Assembly (NCBI GenBank): GCA_001898035.1
Contig: MKRX01000003.1
Span: 20,265 to 84,264, forward strand
Source: Armatimonadetes bacterium 55-13
GTDB lineage: Bacteria; Armatimonadota; Fimbriimonadia; Fimbriimonadales; Fimbriimonadaceae
Reading direction: 5' to 3'
Length of the DNA stretch: 64,000 nt
The notes beneath the pieces are model-generated. The model was not told the DNA's origin and made no database searches. It saw nothing but the letters and a program-made list of their open reading frames with translations. Each line of letters begins with the position of its first letter. Within the stretch, counting starts at the first letter, position 1. Both the position numbers and the translations under genes were made by a program. Positions 54,203-63,745 of the stretch are shown here, one piece after another.

Positions 54203-56140
54203 TTGAGTAAAGCAGCAAGAACATTTCTCGCCTTGGTTGTAACGGTCGTTGTATTGATCGGCGCCATGCAGTTGTTCTCGGATCCTCGAGCGCTGTTGGG
54301 TCCGAGTGAACAGCCTGTCATGCTAAGCATGTCAGAGGTTATAGCGGACGCCCGCGAAGCAAAACTTGGCGACAGCACATGGTCGCAGGATGTGATTCGA
54401 GGAACGATCAAGGAGAACGGAAAGAAGTACGAGGCCAGGGTCGTTGATTCCGATGCACAGGCCGCACAAACGATTTGGGATGCTTTTGCCTCGCGTGGCA
54501 TCAAGCTGGAAAAAGAGAAGCCGCCCGCAATCAATAACATCCTGAGCATTCTGTCGGTTATTGCGTTTCCGTTGATGATCGGTTTGATGATCTGGTTCTT
54601 GGTGTTGCGACCGGCTCAGATGGGCGGTAACCAAGCCCTGAACTTTGGACGTAGCAAAGCCAAGCGAGTCGGTGAGTCTGGACCTAAGATTACGTTTGAC
54701 GATGTCGCAGGCATTGATGAAGCCAAACAAGAACTCTTCGAGATCGTTGATTTCTTGAAGAACACCAAGAAATATGCCGCTCTGGGGGCGAAGATTCCCA
54801 AAGGCATCCTGCTTACCGGCCCTCCCGGCGTAGGTAAGACCCACCTCGCTCGTGCGATTGCAGGTGAAGCTGGCGTCCCATTCTTCCACATTAGCGGTTC
54901 TGACTTCGTCGAAATGTTTGTGGGCGTCGGCGCGGCGCGCGTGCGCGATCTCTTTGAGACGGCAAAGGCGCATCGTCCTTCTTTGATCTTCATCGATGAA
55001 ATCGATGCCGTCGGTCGTCAGCGAGGCGCAGGTCTCGGCGGCGGACACGATGAGCGAGAACAGACGTTGAACCAGATGCTCGTTGAGATGGACGGTTTCG
55101 ACCCGAATTCCGGCGTCATCATGATCGCCGCGACCAACCGGCCCGACGTATTGGACCCAGCCCTGCTGCGTCCCGGTCGCTTCGACCGCCAGATCGTCGT
55201 CGATTCGCCCGATCAGCCTGGCCGACTCTCCATCTTGAAGATTCATGCCAAGGGCAAGCCCTTTGAGTCCAACATCAACATGGAGACGCTGGCGAAACGA
55301 ACCCCTGGGTTCACGGGCGCCGACTTGGCGAATATGCTCAACGAGGGAGCGCTTCTTGCCGCTCGACGCGGACACGCAAAGATTCAGCAGGAAGACCTCG
55401 ATGAAGCCCTTGATCGCGTGATTGCGGGTCCGCAGCGAAAAAGCCGCATCATGGATGGCAAAGAACGCGAAGTGATTGCCTATCACGAAGCCGGACACGC
55501 AGTCATTGGTGAGCTTTTGGAGAATTGCGATCCCGTCCACAAGGTCACGATTTTGCCTCGCGGTATGTCGCTTGGTTCCACTTGGCACGTACCTGAAGCT
55601 GATAAGTTCTTGGTGAGCCGCGAAGAGCTTGAGGACGACATCACCGCCCTCTTAGGAGGTCGCGTGGCCGAGGAATCGGTCTATAGCAAAGTCTGGACGG
55701 GTGCTTCGAACGACCTTGAGCGGGTCACCCGAATTGCAAGAGCGATGGTATGCGAATACGGTATGAGCGAGAAGCTCGGCACGCTGGCCCTTGGTCGACG
55801 CAGCCACAATCCGTTTCTGGGTCGCGACTATCACGATGAGCGTAACTACTCCGAAGACGTCGCCAAGATGATCGATGAGGAAGTGCGCGAGATCGTGGAC
55901 CGATGTCACCGGCGAGCCACGGATATCTTGTTGGAGCATCGTCATCAATTGGATGCGGTTGTCCATGCGCTTCTTGAACGAGAGACGCTCACTCGAGAAG
56001 AGTTCCTTGCCGTCATGGAAGGAAAACCTTTGCCCGAAGTAGTGGAGAATCCGCCCAACGATGGGGGACACGCAGCCGACGATAAGGAGTCGGAAAAGTC
56101 TCGCAAACCTAACGTTGCTCCTCGATTCGAGCCAGCTTAA
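54203..56140 (+). CDS. ftsH: ATP-dependent zinc metalloprotease FtsH
   Basis: A 645-residue membrane-bound AAA+ protease. It has two N-terminal helices (about 4-24 and 115-135) around a small extracytoplasmic domain. Walker A is [19 protein letters not shown] (about residue 205), the second region is [22 protein letters not shown], and the zinc site [13 protein letters not shown] is near 427. It starts at TTG 54203, since the next in-frame Met would truncate the first helix. It follows tilS, a common bacterial order. The C-terminal 40 residues are acidic and low-complexity. Confidence 0.98.
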   Translation: MSKAARTFLALVVTVVVLIGAMQLFSDPRALLGPSEQPVMLSMSEVIADAREAKLGDSTWSQDVIRGTIKENGKKYEARVVDSDAQAAQTIWDAFASRGIKLEKEKPPAINNILSILSVIAFPLMIGLMIWFLVLRPAQMGGNQALNFGRSKAKRVGESGPKITFDDVAGIDEAKQELFEIVDFLKNTKKYAALGAKIPKGILLTGPPGVGKTHLARAIAGEAGVPFFHISGSDFVEMFVGVGAARVRDLFETAKAHRPSLIFIDEIDAVGRQRGAGLGGGHDEREQTLNQMLVEMDGFDPNSGVIMIAATNRPDVLDPALLRPGRFDRQIVVDSPDQPGRLSILKIHAKGKPFESNINMETLAKRTPGFTGADLANMLNEGALLAARRGHAKIQQEDLDEALDRVIAGPQRKSRIMDGKEREVIAYHEAGHAVIGELLENCDPVHKVTILPRGMSLGSTWHVPEADKFLVSREELEDDITALLGGRVAEESVYSKVWTGASNDLERVTRIARAMVCEYGMSEKLGTLALGRRSHNPFLGRDYHDERNYSEDVAKMIDEEVREIVDRCHRRATDILLEHRHQLDAVVHALLERETLTREEFLAVMEGKPLPEVVENPPNDGGHAADDKESEKSRKPNVAPRFEPA

Positions 56141-56154
56141 ACGGTCTACGGATG

Positions 56155-56181
56155 TTGAATTGCCAGAACGTGTGATATACT
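56155..56181 (+). promoter_or_regulatory. Promoter before the TPR gene
   Basis: TTGAAT (56155-56160) and an extended -10 TGATATACT (hexamer TATACT at 56176-56181), spaced 15 bases, lie about 34 bases before the ATG at 56215. The -10 has the TGn extension. Confidence 0.6.
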
Positions 56182-56214
56182 CACCGCTCTGGCAATGATG
56201 CCAATTTGGTCTCC

Positions 56215-56559
56215 ATGAACGAAGAAGAGATCTATCAAAAAGGATTCACCTATCGCTGCAACGGTCAATACCCCGAGGCGATGGCGGAATTTCAAAAGGT
56301 TCTCGCCCTGAATCCGAATCACGTCAATGCACGCCTCCAGATCGGGCTCGTGCACGGCTTCTTGGGCGATTTTGATGCCTCTCTCGCCGCCCTCCAGTCG
56401 CTCAGTACACAGCACCCCAATAATTTGGATGTTCGATACGAACTGGCGATGACGCAGATGATGTTGGGCATGTTTGAAGAAGGCTGCGCCAACATCCGCT
56501 ACGTGCTGGCAATGGACCCAACGCACGAGAAGGCGCTTCAACAGGCCGCCTACTGTTAA
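56215..56559 (+). CDS. Small TPR-repeat protein
   Basis: A 114-residue soluble protein of three tetratricopeptide repeats: EIYQKGFTYRCNGQYPEAMAEFQKVLALNPNH, then VNARLQIGLVHGFLGDFDASLAALQSLSTQHPNN and LDVRYELAMTQMMLGMFEEGCANIRYVLAMDPTH, each split into two helices. TPR units mediate protein-protein contacts, and the partner is unknown. ATG 56215 is preferred to TTG 56206. It ends one base before the 3' end of the convergent lipoprotein gene. Confidence 0.85.
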   Translation: MNEEEIYQKGFTYRCNGQYPEAMAEFQKVLALNPNHVNARLQIGLVHGFLGDFDASLAALQSLSTQHPNNLDVRYELAMTQMMLGMFEEGCANIRYVLAMDPTHEKALQQAAYC

Positions 56560-57630
56560 CTAGCGTTTGACTTCGGCGTAGGCTGCCTTGGCTCCAGGAG
56601 GAACATATCCCTCAGAAAGGTAGAGTCTATATCCTTGAATGAACTGGGCATCGGCCTGAGATTGCTTACCTAGGCGAGCATAGGCATGCCCTAATACATA
56701 AACCGCTAATGAGTTCTGAGGACAAATTCTGATTGCTTCACTCAGATACTTTGCTGAGGCCCTCAATCCAGCGTTTGTTTTGGGAGTTCCCAGAAATCCG
56801 CCGGGAGACCGTTCACCCCGATAAAAGTAGAACTGGGAGCGAAGAAAACTGCGATCCAAAGTTCTAATGGCCCGTGGCTTTGACTCATCGGTCGATTCGG
56901 CGGCAAGGTACGTCGTAATCTCAGATTGCGAGTTGTATCGAGGACGGGCAAAACGGTACCTCTGCGCCTCTACGACAAAGAGACCTTGGTGACGCATGAA
57001 GGGTGCGGGATCAGACGCATCGACCAAAAGATCATGCCCGTTGGAAAGCTTCAAGACGCTTACGGCATGCCCGTTATTGCTCTCACTTCCCTTCTCATTC
57101 TTCCAGACCATATACACGCCAGCATCGATGCCCATCGACTGGGCTAGGCCCGCGATGAGAACAGATTGGAGAAAACACTGCCTTTCTCCATACCTAACCG
57201 TGTTCGTAAATTCAAAGCCTCTATCAAGGCTAAATTTTGGGATTACCGTCTTGACCAAACGGTGCAACCAAACTCCCAGCCTTCGTTCCTCTGCAGTGCG
57301 TTTATTCAAGTCCTTGATGGAAGCGAGGAGCGTTCTTTGTCTGGCAAGTTCCTTGGCAAGAGTCGCTAAGCTGTGGGGATCAAGTTTTTTGTGAACCGAG
57401 GAATATGCTTTGTCCATCCAGGTGTAAAAAGGAGTGAGACTTTCACCCCTCGTCTCTCTTACGGAATCAGTCACGAATTGGGTGAACGATTGACCGTGAT
57501 AGGGGTATGCCTCGTCCCCGTCTTTTCTTGGAGATATCTCGACATGGCGCTGCCCTCCTGCCGCGAACCCGTTATGCGGTGAGCAACCGCCCAGAACGAG
57601 CGACAAAGCGATGAGAGGCGAAATGTTCAT
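56560..57630 (-). CDS. Lipoprotein with transglutaminase-like domain
   Basis: A 356-residue protein with a lipobox at Cys16 (LVLGGCSPHNG). Residues about 140-210 show a transglutaminase-like Cys-His-Asp order: Cys in YGERQCFLQSVLIAGLAQSMGIDAGVYMVW, His in NGHAVSVLKL and Asp in LLVDASDP. The C-terminal part has a TPR-like repeat (KYLSEAIRICPQNSLAVYVLGHAYARLG). The fold suggests a peptidase or amidase acting outside the cytoplasm. The substrate is not known, and the catalytic assignment is by pattern only. Confidence 0.75.
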   Translation of the reverse strand: MNISPLIALSLVLGGCSPHNGFAAGGQRHVEISPRKDGDEAYPYHGQSFTQFVTDSVRETRGESLTPFYTWMDKAYSSVHKKLDPHSLATLAKELARQRTLLASIKDLNKRTAEERRLGVWLHRLVKTVIPKFSLDRGFEFTNTVRYGERQCFLQSVLIAGLAQSMGIDAGVYMVWKNEKGSESNNGHAVSVLKLSNGHDLLVDASDPAPFMRHQGLFVVEAQRYRFARPRYNSQSEITTYLAAESTDESKPRAIRTLDRSFLRSQFYFYRGERSPGGFLGTPKTNAGLRASAKYLSEAIRICPQNSLAVYVLGHAYARLGKQSQADAQFIQGYRLYLSEGYVPPGAKAAYAEVKR

Positions 57631-57672
57631 GATCCAATGACTTCAACGCCCTCAGATCGCCTAGAGTTCGTC

Positions 57673-57984
57673 TCAGTCAGCCCACTCTTGGCTAACTTCA
57701 ACTTGTATGCCGATCGTGGCAATCACGGAAGCCACTTCTTGGCATGTTTCCTGGCTCGCACGATGCACCACAGACTTGCCAAGATGATCGATTTCCCAGG
57801 TCTCGATGTAGGCTTCTTCCGCATTGCAATGGGTTGCGATCATGAGGATCAGGATGACTTCGTCGTAGGTATTGGTTTCGTTGTTGTAAACGGTAACCAT
57901 CCAACCTTCACCGTGAGACGAATCTTGAACTTGTTCGTCCGGCCGCTCAATGATGCTTGGCAGTGAGTCTGCTATTCGGGCCAC
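57673..57984 (-). CDS. ClpS-like adaptor, paralogue 1
   Basis: A 103-residue protein with a flexible N-terminal tail of about 26 residues and a ClpS-like fold: MVTVYNNETNTYDEVILILMIATHCNAEEAYIETWEIDHLGKSVVHRA, then QETCQEVASVIATIGIQVEV. ClpS delivers N-end-rule substrates to ClpAP. The NND-type motif of ClpS (NDDYT) is NNETNTY here, and an Asp replaces the conserved His before the G-K turn (WEIDHLGK), so recognition may differ. It starts with GTG 57984, overlapping the stop of the second paralogue. Confidence 0.8.
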   Translation of the reverse strand: MARIADSLPSIIERPDEQVQDSSHGEGWMVTVYNNETNTYDEVILILMIATHCNAEEAYIETWEIDHLGKSVVHRASQETCQEVASVIATIGIQVEVSQEWAD

Positions 57985-58259
57985 TCTAAACTCACCTCCG
58001 TCTTCACGCCGATTTGGCTAATTATTGCGGCGACAGATTCACACTCATCATGCCCGGCAAAATGAACTGAAGCTTTGCCGAACGTGTGAGCTTCCCACAT
58101 TTCGATGTAGGCCTCCTGAATATCGCAGGCCGTCGCCTCCATGATCACGTTGACGACCTCGTCCGCCGAATTGTGATCGTTATTGAAAATAACGACCATC
58201 CAACGGCTACCTCCGGTGTCCGTATCTTGTATTTGAGGCTCTAGTGTGGTCTGACTCAT
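57972..58259 (-). CDS. ClpS-like adaptor, paralogue 2
   Basis: A 95-residue protein of the same fold as the next gene: RWMVVIFNNDHNSADEVVNVIMEATACDIQEAYIEMWEAHTFGKASVHFAG, with a 20-residue flexible N-terminal tail. The His before the G-K turn is kept (EAHTFGK) and the N-N-D loop is close to ClpS (NDD). ATG 58259 is used rather than an upstream in-frame start at 58277. The two paralogues overlap by 13 bases and are probably cotranscribed. No clpA or clpP lies nearby. Its partner protease is inferred only. Confidence 0.82.
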   Translation of the reverse strand: MSQTTLEPQIQDTDTGGSRWMVVIFNNDHNSADEVVNVIMEATACDIQEAYIEMWEAHTFGKASVHFAGHDECESVAAIISQIGVKTEVSLEWPE

Positions 58260-58434
58260 AACTGACCAACCAATCAATGGTGGGAATACATAGTTTACTA
58301 GAGTGTGGACTCGACGAACTCGGAATTAATAAATAGATAAGTTTTTGAAGTTTTTTTACACTTCAGTCTTCCAAAGTGAAACCTGGTGGGCCAGAATGTC
58401 GGTCTTCATTCCTCCAGCCGGTACGCTATAGGCG

Positions 58435-59991
58435 ATGTCCGTTCGCGTTCGTTTCGCACCTAGTCCAACCGGCCTGCTCCATGTTGGGGCGCTTCGCACT
58501 GTGCTTTTCGACTACCTCTTCGCACAGCATAACGGGGGTCAGAACATTCTGCGAATCGAAGACACTGACCGAACTCGATATAACGCCGACAGCGAGAAGG
58601 AATTTGTCGATACGTTGGCTTGGGTAGGAATTGAATTCGATGAAGGGCCGCATATCGGTGGTCCCCACGGTCCCTACCGCCAAAGCGAGAGAAAAGAGGC
58701 GGGCATCTATTCTCACTGGATCGAAAGGTTAATTGAGCTGGGGCATGCCTACATGGCCTTCGACACCCCAGAAGAGTTAAACGAAATGCGCGAGTATCAG
58801 CAGATCAACAAGATGCCCACCGGATACTTCGGTGGCGATTGGAGGGACGCTGACCCGAGTAAGGCTGCGGCGGCAATCGCCGAAGGTAAACCCTATGTTA
58901 TTCGGCAGCGAATACCGCGAGACCGGACGGTGGTGGTCGAAGACGCCATAAGGGGCCGGGTGGAATTCGACACGAACACACTGCCAGACCCCGTTTTGAT
59001 TAAGGGCGACGGGATGCCTACGTACCACTTTGCCGCCATGGTCGACGATCACCTCATGGAGATCACACATGTGCTACGAGGCGAAGAGTGGATCGCAACC
59101 TCTCCCATCCACTGGTTGTTGTTTGAAATGTTCGGATGGGATCGTCCGGTGTTCGTCCACTGCCCCGTCATCGTAGGGACAGACGGAAAGAAACTGTCCA
59201 AGCGACATGGTGCAACGAGAGTTTTGGACTACGCCGCGCAAGGATACGACAAAGAAGCGCTGAAGAACTTTATTGCCCTGATAGGCTGGTCGCCGGGCGA
59301 CGACCGCGAGGTCATGTCTCAACAGGAACTCATCGCCGCATTCGATCTCAAGGGGCTTCAAGCTTCGCCTGGAAGATTCGACATTGAAAAACTCCGCTGG
59401 TTGAATGGGCATCGCATTCGACAAATGTCGACGGAGGAATTGCTGGACACAATCCTCGAGTATGTGAAGGCTCCGTATACGATGGAGTATTGGATGAATT
59501 TTGTGGACGAGAATCCAATGCCGAACAAGAAGCCCACTGACGGGCCGGAGGTCTGGAGGCGTTTAGTTCGACTTAAGGAAAAGGCTGAAACCAATCGCAG
59601 CTACGTCCTTGAGGCAGTCAGGCTCGAGCAGGAGCGGGTCCAAACCCTCGCAGATTTTGGCGAAGCATGTGAGTTCTTCCTGGTCGATGAGGTTTTCTTT
59701 GATGAGAAGGCAGTCGAAAAGTGGTTCGGACAAGAACATGTAGGAAAACTCCTTCGCTTCCTGCTTGAGCGGGTCAGTGAAGCTCAGACTGCTTCAGTTG
59801 AATGGTGCGAATCTCTTATTCGACAATTTGCTTCGGATCACGGATTTGACAAGCTTGGCCCCGTTGTCCATCCCACACGGGTGGCCTTAACCGGAAAGAC
59901 GGTTGGCCCCGGCCTCTTTGAACTCATGAACGTTTTGGGACCGAGCCGCATGAAGGCCCGCCTAGAACGAGCTCTCGCAATGCTCAAATGA
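58435..59991 (+). CDS. gltX: Glutamyl-tRNA synthetase
   Basis: A 518-residue class I synthetase charging tRNA-Glu. The HIGH-type motif is HVGALRT in FAPSPTGLLHVGALRTVLFDYLFA (His16), and the KMSKS-type motif is KLSKRHG (about residue 252). EDTDRTRYN is also typical. The anticodon-binding all-helical domain is in the last 150 residues, ending ALTGKTVGPGLFELMNVLGPSRMKARLERAL across the final 40. Its stop overlaps the hisD start (ATGA). Confidence 0.97.
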   Translation: MSVRVRFAPSPTGLLHVGALRTVLFDYLFAQHNGGQNILRIEDTDRTRYNADSEKEFVDTLAWVGIEFDEGPHIGGPHGPYRQSERKEAGIYSHWIERLIELGHAYMAFDTPEELNEMREYQQINKMPTGYFGGDWRDADPSKAAAAIAEGKPYVIRQRIPRDRTVVVEDAIRGRVEFDTNTLPDPVLIKGDGMPTYHFAAMVDDHLMEITHVLRGEEWIATSPIHWLLFEMFGWDRPVFVHCPVIVGTDGKKLSKRHGATRVLDYAAQGYDKEALKNFIALIGWSPGDDREVMSQQELIAAFDLKGLQASPGRFDIEKLRWLNGHRIRQMSTEELLDTILEYVKAPYTMEYWMNFVDENPMPNKKPTDGPEVWRRLVRLKEKAETNRSYVLEAVRLEQERVQTLADFGEACEFFLVDEVFFDEKAVEKWFGQEHVGKLLRFLLERVSEAQTASVEWCESLIRQFASDHGFDKLGPVVHPTRVALTGKTVGPGLFELMNVLGPSRMKARLERALAMLK

Positions 59992-61367
59992 TTCGCATTA
60001 TCGACTGCCGAACCGAAGATCCTCTTAAATACCTGAACGCTCGGGGTGTACGCCATGACGAGGCGGTCATGCAAGTAGTGGCTTCAATTATCGAAGATGT
60101 GCGGACAAGAGGTGATGAGGCCCTTCTTGAGAGCGCAAAGAGATTTGACGCCCCCGATATCAAGAATCTTGTAGCGTCTCAAGAGGAAATCGATCGGGCC
60201 ATGCCTTTGGTTGAGCAAACGTTTGCCATCGATCACGCCATCGAACGCGTGAAGTCATTTCACGAGAATCAATTAGGCTTCCTAATATCTGGATGGCAGG
60301 AAGAAGAGTACCAGTCGGCGGCAGAACGAAAAATCGAGGGGCAACCTCGACATCATGTCTCTAATCATCGGTGGACTTGGAATAGCGCGGGCATAAAGGG
60401 CGAGTGGCTAGGACAACGGTTATGTCCACTTAGCACCGCTGGCGTCTATGTTCCGGGTGGCAATGCAAACTACCCCAGTTCGGTGGTCATGAATGTGATT
60501 CCGGCTCAAGTGGCTGGGGTCAATCGGATTACGGTAACCACCCCGGCACGGCAAGATGGAACCCTTGCGCCGGCTGTGCTGTATGCCGCTCGTTACTGTG
60601 GAGTAGCCCAGATAGTGAAAGTGGGAGGAGCTGCCGCCATCGCCGCTCTTGCTCTGGGGACGGAAAGCGTTCAACGAGTGGACAAAGTAGTGGGTCCCGG
60701 TAACCGATATGTCAACGAAGCAAAGCGACAACTTTGGGGCGTGGTCGGGCTGGACGGATATGCAGGTCCTAGCGAAGTCGCGGTGCTGGTAGATGAAACT
60801 TCAAATGCAACTTTTGCTGCAGCAGATTTCCTCACCCAAATTGAGCACGCTTCCGACAATGCTGGATTCTTGGTCTCTACCGACGAGTCCAAGGCCAAGG
60901 AGGTGTTGGATGAGATCGAAAGACAATTGCATGGCGCCGCGCGAGAAAACACCATGCGAGAGGCCATGGCGCATGAAAGCGCCGTGCTGTTGGCACGAGA
61001 TCTAAATGAGGCATGCGATCTCATCAACGCCATCGCGCCGGAGCACTTGAGTATCGCAACTAAGGATCCAGAGGCCACCGCATCGAAGATTCGCAACGCT
61101 GGCTGCATCCTGATGGGAGAATGGACCCCCGAGAGCGCAGGCGACTACTGCGCAGGACCGTCCCACACCCTTCCTACCGCTACCGCCGCAAGATTTGGAT
61201 CACCGGTGAATGTTCAGGATTTTCTCAAATTCCAGAGCATGCTTCGATTTGACCGAACTTCCCTGGAAGAACTCACTCCGACCATCGAAGCATTTGGACT
61301 CATGGAGGGGTTTCCCGAACATGCAAAAGGCGCCTCTGTGAGACGCCTTAGCGAAAAAGGAAACTAA
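59988..61367 (+). CDS. hisD: Histidinol dehydrogenase
   Basis: A 459-residue zinc enzyme oxidising histidinol to histidine, the last step of the pathway. The signature VKVGGAAAIAALALGTESVQRVDKVVGPGN, AGPSEVAVLVDE and AAAFLTQIEHA (here AAADFLTQIEHASDNAGF) are present, and the region AIAPEHLSIATKDPEA with AGDYCAGPSHTLPT closes the active site. It is about 25 residues longer than usual: residues 96-136 hold an insertion rich in Gln, Glu and Arg. It is coupled to gltX, an unusual neighbour. Confidence 0.97.
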   Translation: MIRIIDCRTEDPLKYLNARGVRHDEAVMQVVASIIEDVRTRGDEALLESAKRFDAPDIKNLVASQEEIDRAMPLVEQTFAIDHAIERVKSFHENQLGFLISGWQEEEYQSAAERKIEGQPRHHVSNHRWTWNSAGIKGEWLGQRLCPLSTAGVYVPGGNANYPSSVVMNVIPAQVAGVNRITVTTPARQDGTLAPAVLYAARYCGVAQIVKVGGAAAIAALALGTESVQRVDKVVGPGNRYVNEAKRQLWGVVGLDGYAGPSEVAVLVDETSNATFAAADFLTQIEHASDNAGFLVSTDESKAKEVLDEIERQLHGAARENTMREAMAHESAVLLARDLNEACDLINAIAPEHLSIATKDPEATASKIRNAGCILMGEWTPESAGDYCAGPSHTLPTATAARFGSPVNVQDFLKFQSMLRFDRTSLEELTPTIEAFGLMEGFPEHAKGASVRRLSEKGN

Positions 61368-61416
61368 ACTTTGCATTAGCGGCTCGTTCCCAACGACGAC
61401 GAACTCACCGCTAATG
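61327..61416 (+). terminator. Hairpins at and after the hisD 3' end
   Basis: AAGGCG/CGCCTT (about 61327-61350) overlaps the last hisD codons. Further on, CATTAGCGG (61374-61382) pairs with CCGCTAATG (61408-61416), enclosing CGTT-ccc-AACG. These probably stop hisD transcription, although no strong T-run is visible. Confidence 0.4.
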
Positions 61417-61589
61417 GTGGCAACTAGAAATGATTCGAGGAGCGTGAAGGCTCTTTCGAAATCCCCAAAACCTCAAGAAGAGGCGATATAAACTTACATC
61501 AGATTTGGCATTTCTGGAAGATATTTTTGAGAATTTTTCCCTAGATGGGAACTTATCGTAATGCAATTGCTGTAGCGAGCGCAAAAATG

Positions 61590-61636
61590 CCAAGGGCCGC
61601 CAAAAGTGAGCAAAAACTCACTCTCGACGGCCCTTG
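61590..61636 (-). terminator. Terminator of prepilin/lipoprotein pair 3
   Basis: On the minus strand GCAAGGGCCG with GAGTGAG pairs with CTCACT and CGGCCCTTGG, followed by ATTTTTGC. It lies 12 bases after the lipoprotein stop. Confidence 0.8.
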
Positions 61637-61647
61637 CTTTTTGTGAT

Positions 61648-61866
61648 TTAGTTACCAGGCGACCCAGGCTGGAATTTTCCAGATTTGGGTGCCCCGCCAC
61701 CGGCCACGGGAGCAGGCAAATTCGGATTGGGGGCGGCTCCGCCCTTATCTGAATTCATCATCACCTCATTGCCAGCCGATTTCGTTTGATCAGGCCCTCC
61801 CCCGCTGCAGCCAATTGCCAAAATCAGCAAGGGGAGTGCGGCCAGAATCGGGCGAGTGAGTTTCAT
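61648..61866 (-). CDS. Mini-lipoprotein paired with prepilin copy 3
   Basis: A 72-residue product: [20 protein letters not shown] gives a Sec signal with lipobox and Cys20, then a mature part of about 52 residues rich in Gly, Ala, Pro and Asn ([17 protein letters not shown]) ending [12 protein letters not shown] 61866 overlaps the prepilin stop (ATGA), as at 3538. It is probably a lipid-anchored envelope peptide. No family is recognised. This is the longest of the three mini-lipoproteins. Confidence 0.8.
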   Translation of the reverse strand: MKLTRPILAALPLLILAIGCSGGGPDQTKSAGNEVMMNSDKGGAAPNPNLPAPVAGGGAPKSGKFQPGSPGN

Positions 61867-62729
61867 TTCAGGTCCCAGAGGAACGCATCGTTGTCTGTGA
61901 TAACCGCGGTGGTTACGTTACAGCCCTTCGAAAGATCTCCGATGCGAAGACCCTTTGCGTGTCCATCTACGAAGTTGGAGTTAATGACCGTGCGGCCAGT
62001 AAAGAATGGAAATGCGTAGCCAAACTGCGTCGGGGAGTTCGGGTTATTGGGATCCCATTTGATTCCATTCGACGTAGAGAGCGCATAGAACGAATAAGTG
62101 GTAGGAACGGCATAGGACGCTCCACCGACTTCGATGTAGCAAGGAGCATTGACGGCCCAGTTGCCTCCGCCTTTAGGTGCTCCGCCCGATCGATCCCAAA
62201 TACTGGTAACGGAGAACAACGTGGCCGCCGGCGAACCAACGGTTGTCGAACTCTGTGGATTGGGTTGTCCGTTCGGGACGCCACCAGACCCATAAACGGG
62301 AAGGCTCAGGTACATGAAGTTGTAGCCGTAGTTGCTTCTCCAGCCATAGCAAAGCCCTTTGTCCGTGGCCGTACAAGGACCCGAGTCATCTGGCATCAAC
62401 CCATACACAGATTCTCCCGAGCTATCACCGGGAGACCGGTGGATTTGCCAGTTCTTCGAATAGGGTTGAAGGAGATACGGATAGGTCGTACATGCCGTCG
62501 TGCCGTAGATCGCGCTGCCCCAATCGCAGCCATTTACAGGGACCATGTAATCGTCATAGTCGGCTTGATACTGTAGTTCAGAAAGAATGACCTGCTTAGA
62601 ATTGCTAAGACAACTGGTTTTCTTCGCGGCTTCTTTTGCTTGAGCAAATACAGGAAAAAGGATAGCGGCCAAGATTGCAATAATGGCGATAACGACGAGG
62701 AGCTCAATAAGCGTAAATGCACGCTTCAT
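61863..62729 (-). CDS. Prepilin-like secreted protein (module copy 3)
   Basis: A 288-residue protein: a very short leader MKRA, then [19 protein letters not shown] and [22 protein letters not shown]. Ala precedes the cleavage-site Phe, as in copy 1. The rest is a globular, aromatic and Gly/Ser-rich domain, with VDGHAKGL near residue 260, aligning with the H-X9-DG region of copy 2 without the first His. The C terminus AFLWDLK resembles YLWDLQ in copy 2. ATG 62729 has an AGAGG site 10 bases upstream, and the upstream region is AT-rich. Confidence 0.88.
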   Translation of the reverse strand: MKRAFTLIELLVVIAIIAILAAILFPVFAQAKEAAKKTSCLSNSKQVILSELQYQADYDDYMVPVNGCDWGSAIYGTTACTTYPYLLQPYSKNWQIHRSPGDSSGESVYGLMPDDSGPCTATDKGLCYGWRSNYGYNFMYLSLPVYGSGGVPNGQPNPQSSTTVGSPAATLFSVTSIWDRSGGAPKGGGNWAVNAPCYIEVGGASYAVPTTYSFYALSTSNGIKWDPNNPNSPTQFGYAFPFFTGRTVINSNFVDGHAKGLRIGDLSKGCNVTTAVITDNDAFLWDLK

Positions 62730-62872
62730 CTAGTCAACACCTCTATTAAAGATTAAAGATAGATTATCAATCTTTCTAGGATCTAACAATCGCAATTGCA
62801 GAAAATGCGTATAAAAATTTTTTTGTGCAATTATGAACAACTTTTGGCGACTGGTAACCTGGTGACAGCAAA

Positions 62873-63745
62873 ATGCAATTAAGCGTAGGATTTGTTGGTC
62901 TTGGAGTTATGGGAGCGCCGATGGCGGTCCATCTGTTGCGATCAGGATGCGAAGTTAACGTTTGGAATCGGACCAAATCCAAGGCGGTAGCCGTGGCAAA
63001 CGAAGGATGCAAGGTCTGTAAAGAATTGCCTGAACTAGGAGCAAGATCATCGATCGTATTTCTCTGCGTCAACCGCTCCGAGGATGTTTGGCAGTGCCTC
63101 GAAAAACTGACGGCCGCTTCTTCCCCAGGGACACTCTTCGTCGATCACTCGACGATTTCTCCCGCCGCCGCTTCGGCCTTTCACGAGACTCTCTCGAGCC
63201 AAGGCTTTCGGTTCATCGATGCTCCCATTACGGGGGGTAGCGTTGGCGCAAAGAACGGGACCCTCACCGTCTTCTGTGGAGGGAGCATCGATGACATTTC
63301 TGAGGTGACTCCACTGATCAGTTGCTATGCCAAAAAAGTCGCCAGGGTTGGGGGACCTGGCATGGGTCAGATGGCAAAAATGGCGAATCAGATCGCCGTG
63401 GGTGGGGCGCTCTTGGCGCTTTGCGAATCCCTTAGCTTCGCCCAAAAGGCCGGACTTGACCCTGCGCAAATCCGGGAATTAGTCGGCGGCGGAGCGGGTG
63501 GAAGCTGGGCCTTCGAGAACTACGGTCCTATGATTTTGGATAAGAATTGGGCACCTGGATTCAGCGTGAAGAATCAGCGCAAAGATTTCGGATATTGTTT
63601 TGAGGCCGCAGAGCTCGTGAATGCCGCAATCCCGGGTACACAACTCGTCGATCAATTGTTATCCTTGCTTGAAAAAGAGGGACACGGCGAATGGACAACG
63701 GCGGCTCTCTATGAAGTCATGCTAAGGATGGGCTCAAAGGGTTGA
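62873..63745 (+). CDS. NAD(P)-dependent beta-hydroxyacid dehydrogenase
   Basis: A 290-residue protein of the 3-hydroxyisobutyrate dehydrogenase family. The Rossmann loop is [13 protein letters not shown], and [17 protein letters not shown] and [18 protein letters not shown] are the family substrate motifs. Lys in [14 protein letters not shown] corresponds to the catalytic lysine helix. Substrates in this family include 3-hydroxyisobutyrate, tartronate semialdehyde and glyoxylate, and the sequence does not decide. It is coupled to the following ABC gene by a TTGA overlap. Confidence 0.92.
   Translation: MQLSVGFVGLGVMGAPMAVHLLRSGCEVNVWNRTKSKAVAVANEGCKVCKELPELGARSSIVFLCVNRSEDVWQCLEKLTAASSPGTLFVDHSTISPAAASAFHETLSSQGFRFIDAPITGGSVGAKNGTLTVFCGGSIDDISEVTPLISCYAKKVARVGGPGMGQMAKMANQIAVGGALLALCESLSFAQKAGLDPAQIRELVGGGAGGSWAFENYGPMILDKNWAPGFSVKNQRKDFGYCFEAAELVNAAIPGTQLVDQLLSLLEKEGHGEWTTAALYEVMLRMGSKG

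Noticed and set aside
54332-55588. A 418-codon open frame on the minus strand opposite ftsH
   Set aside because: ftsH is clear on the + strand; the antisense product has no recognisable motif and arises from codon bias.
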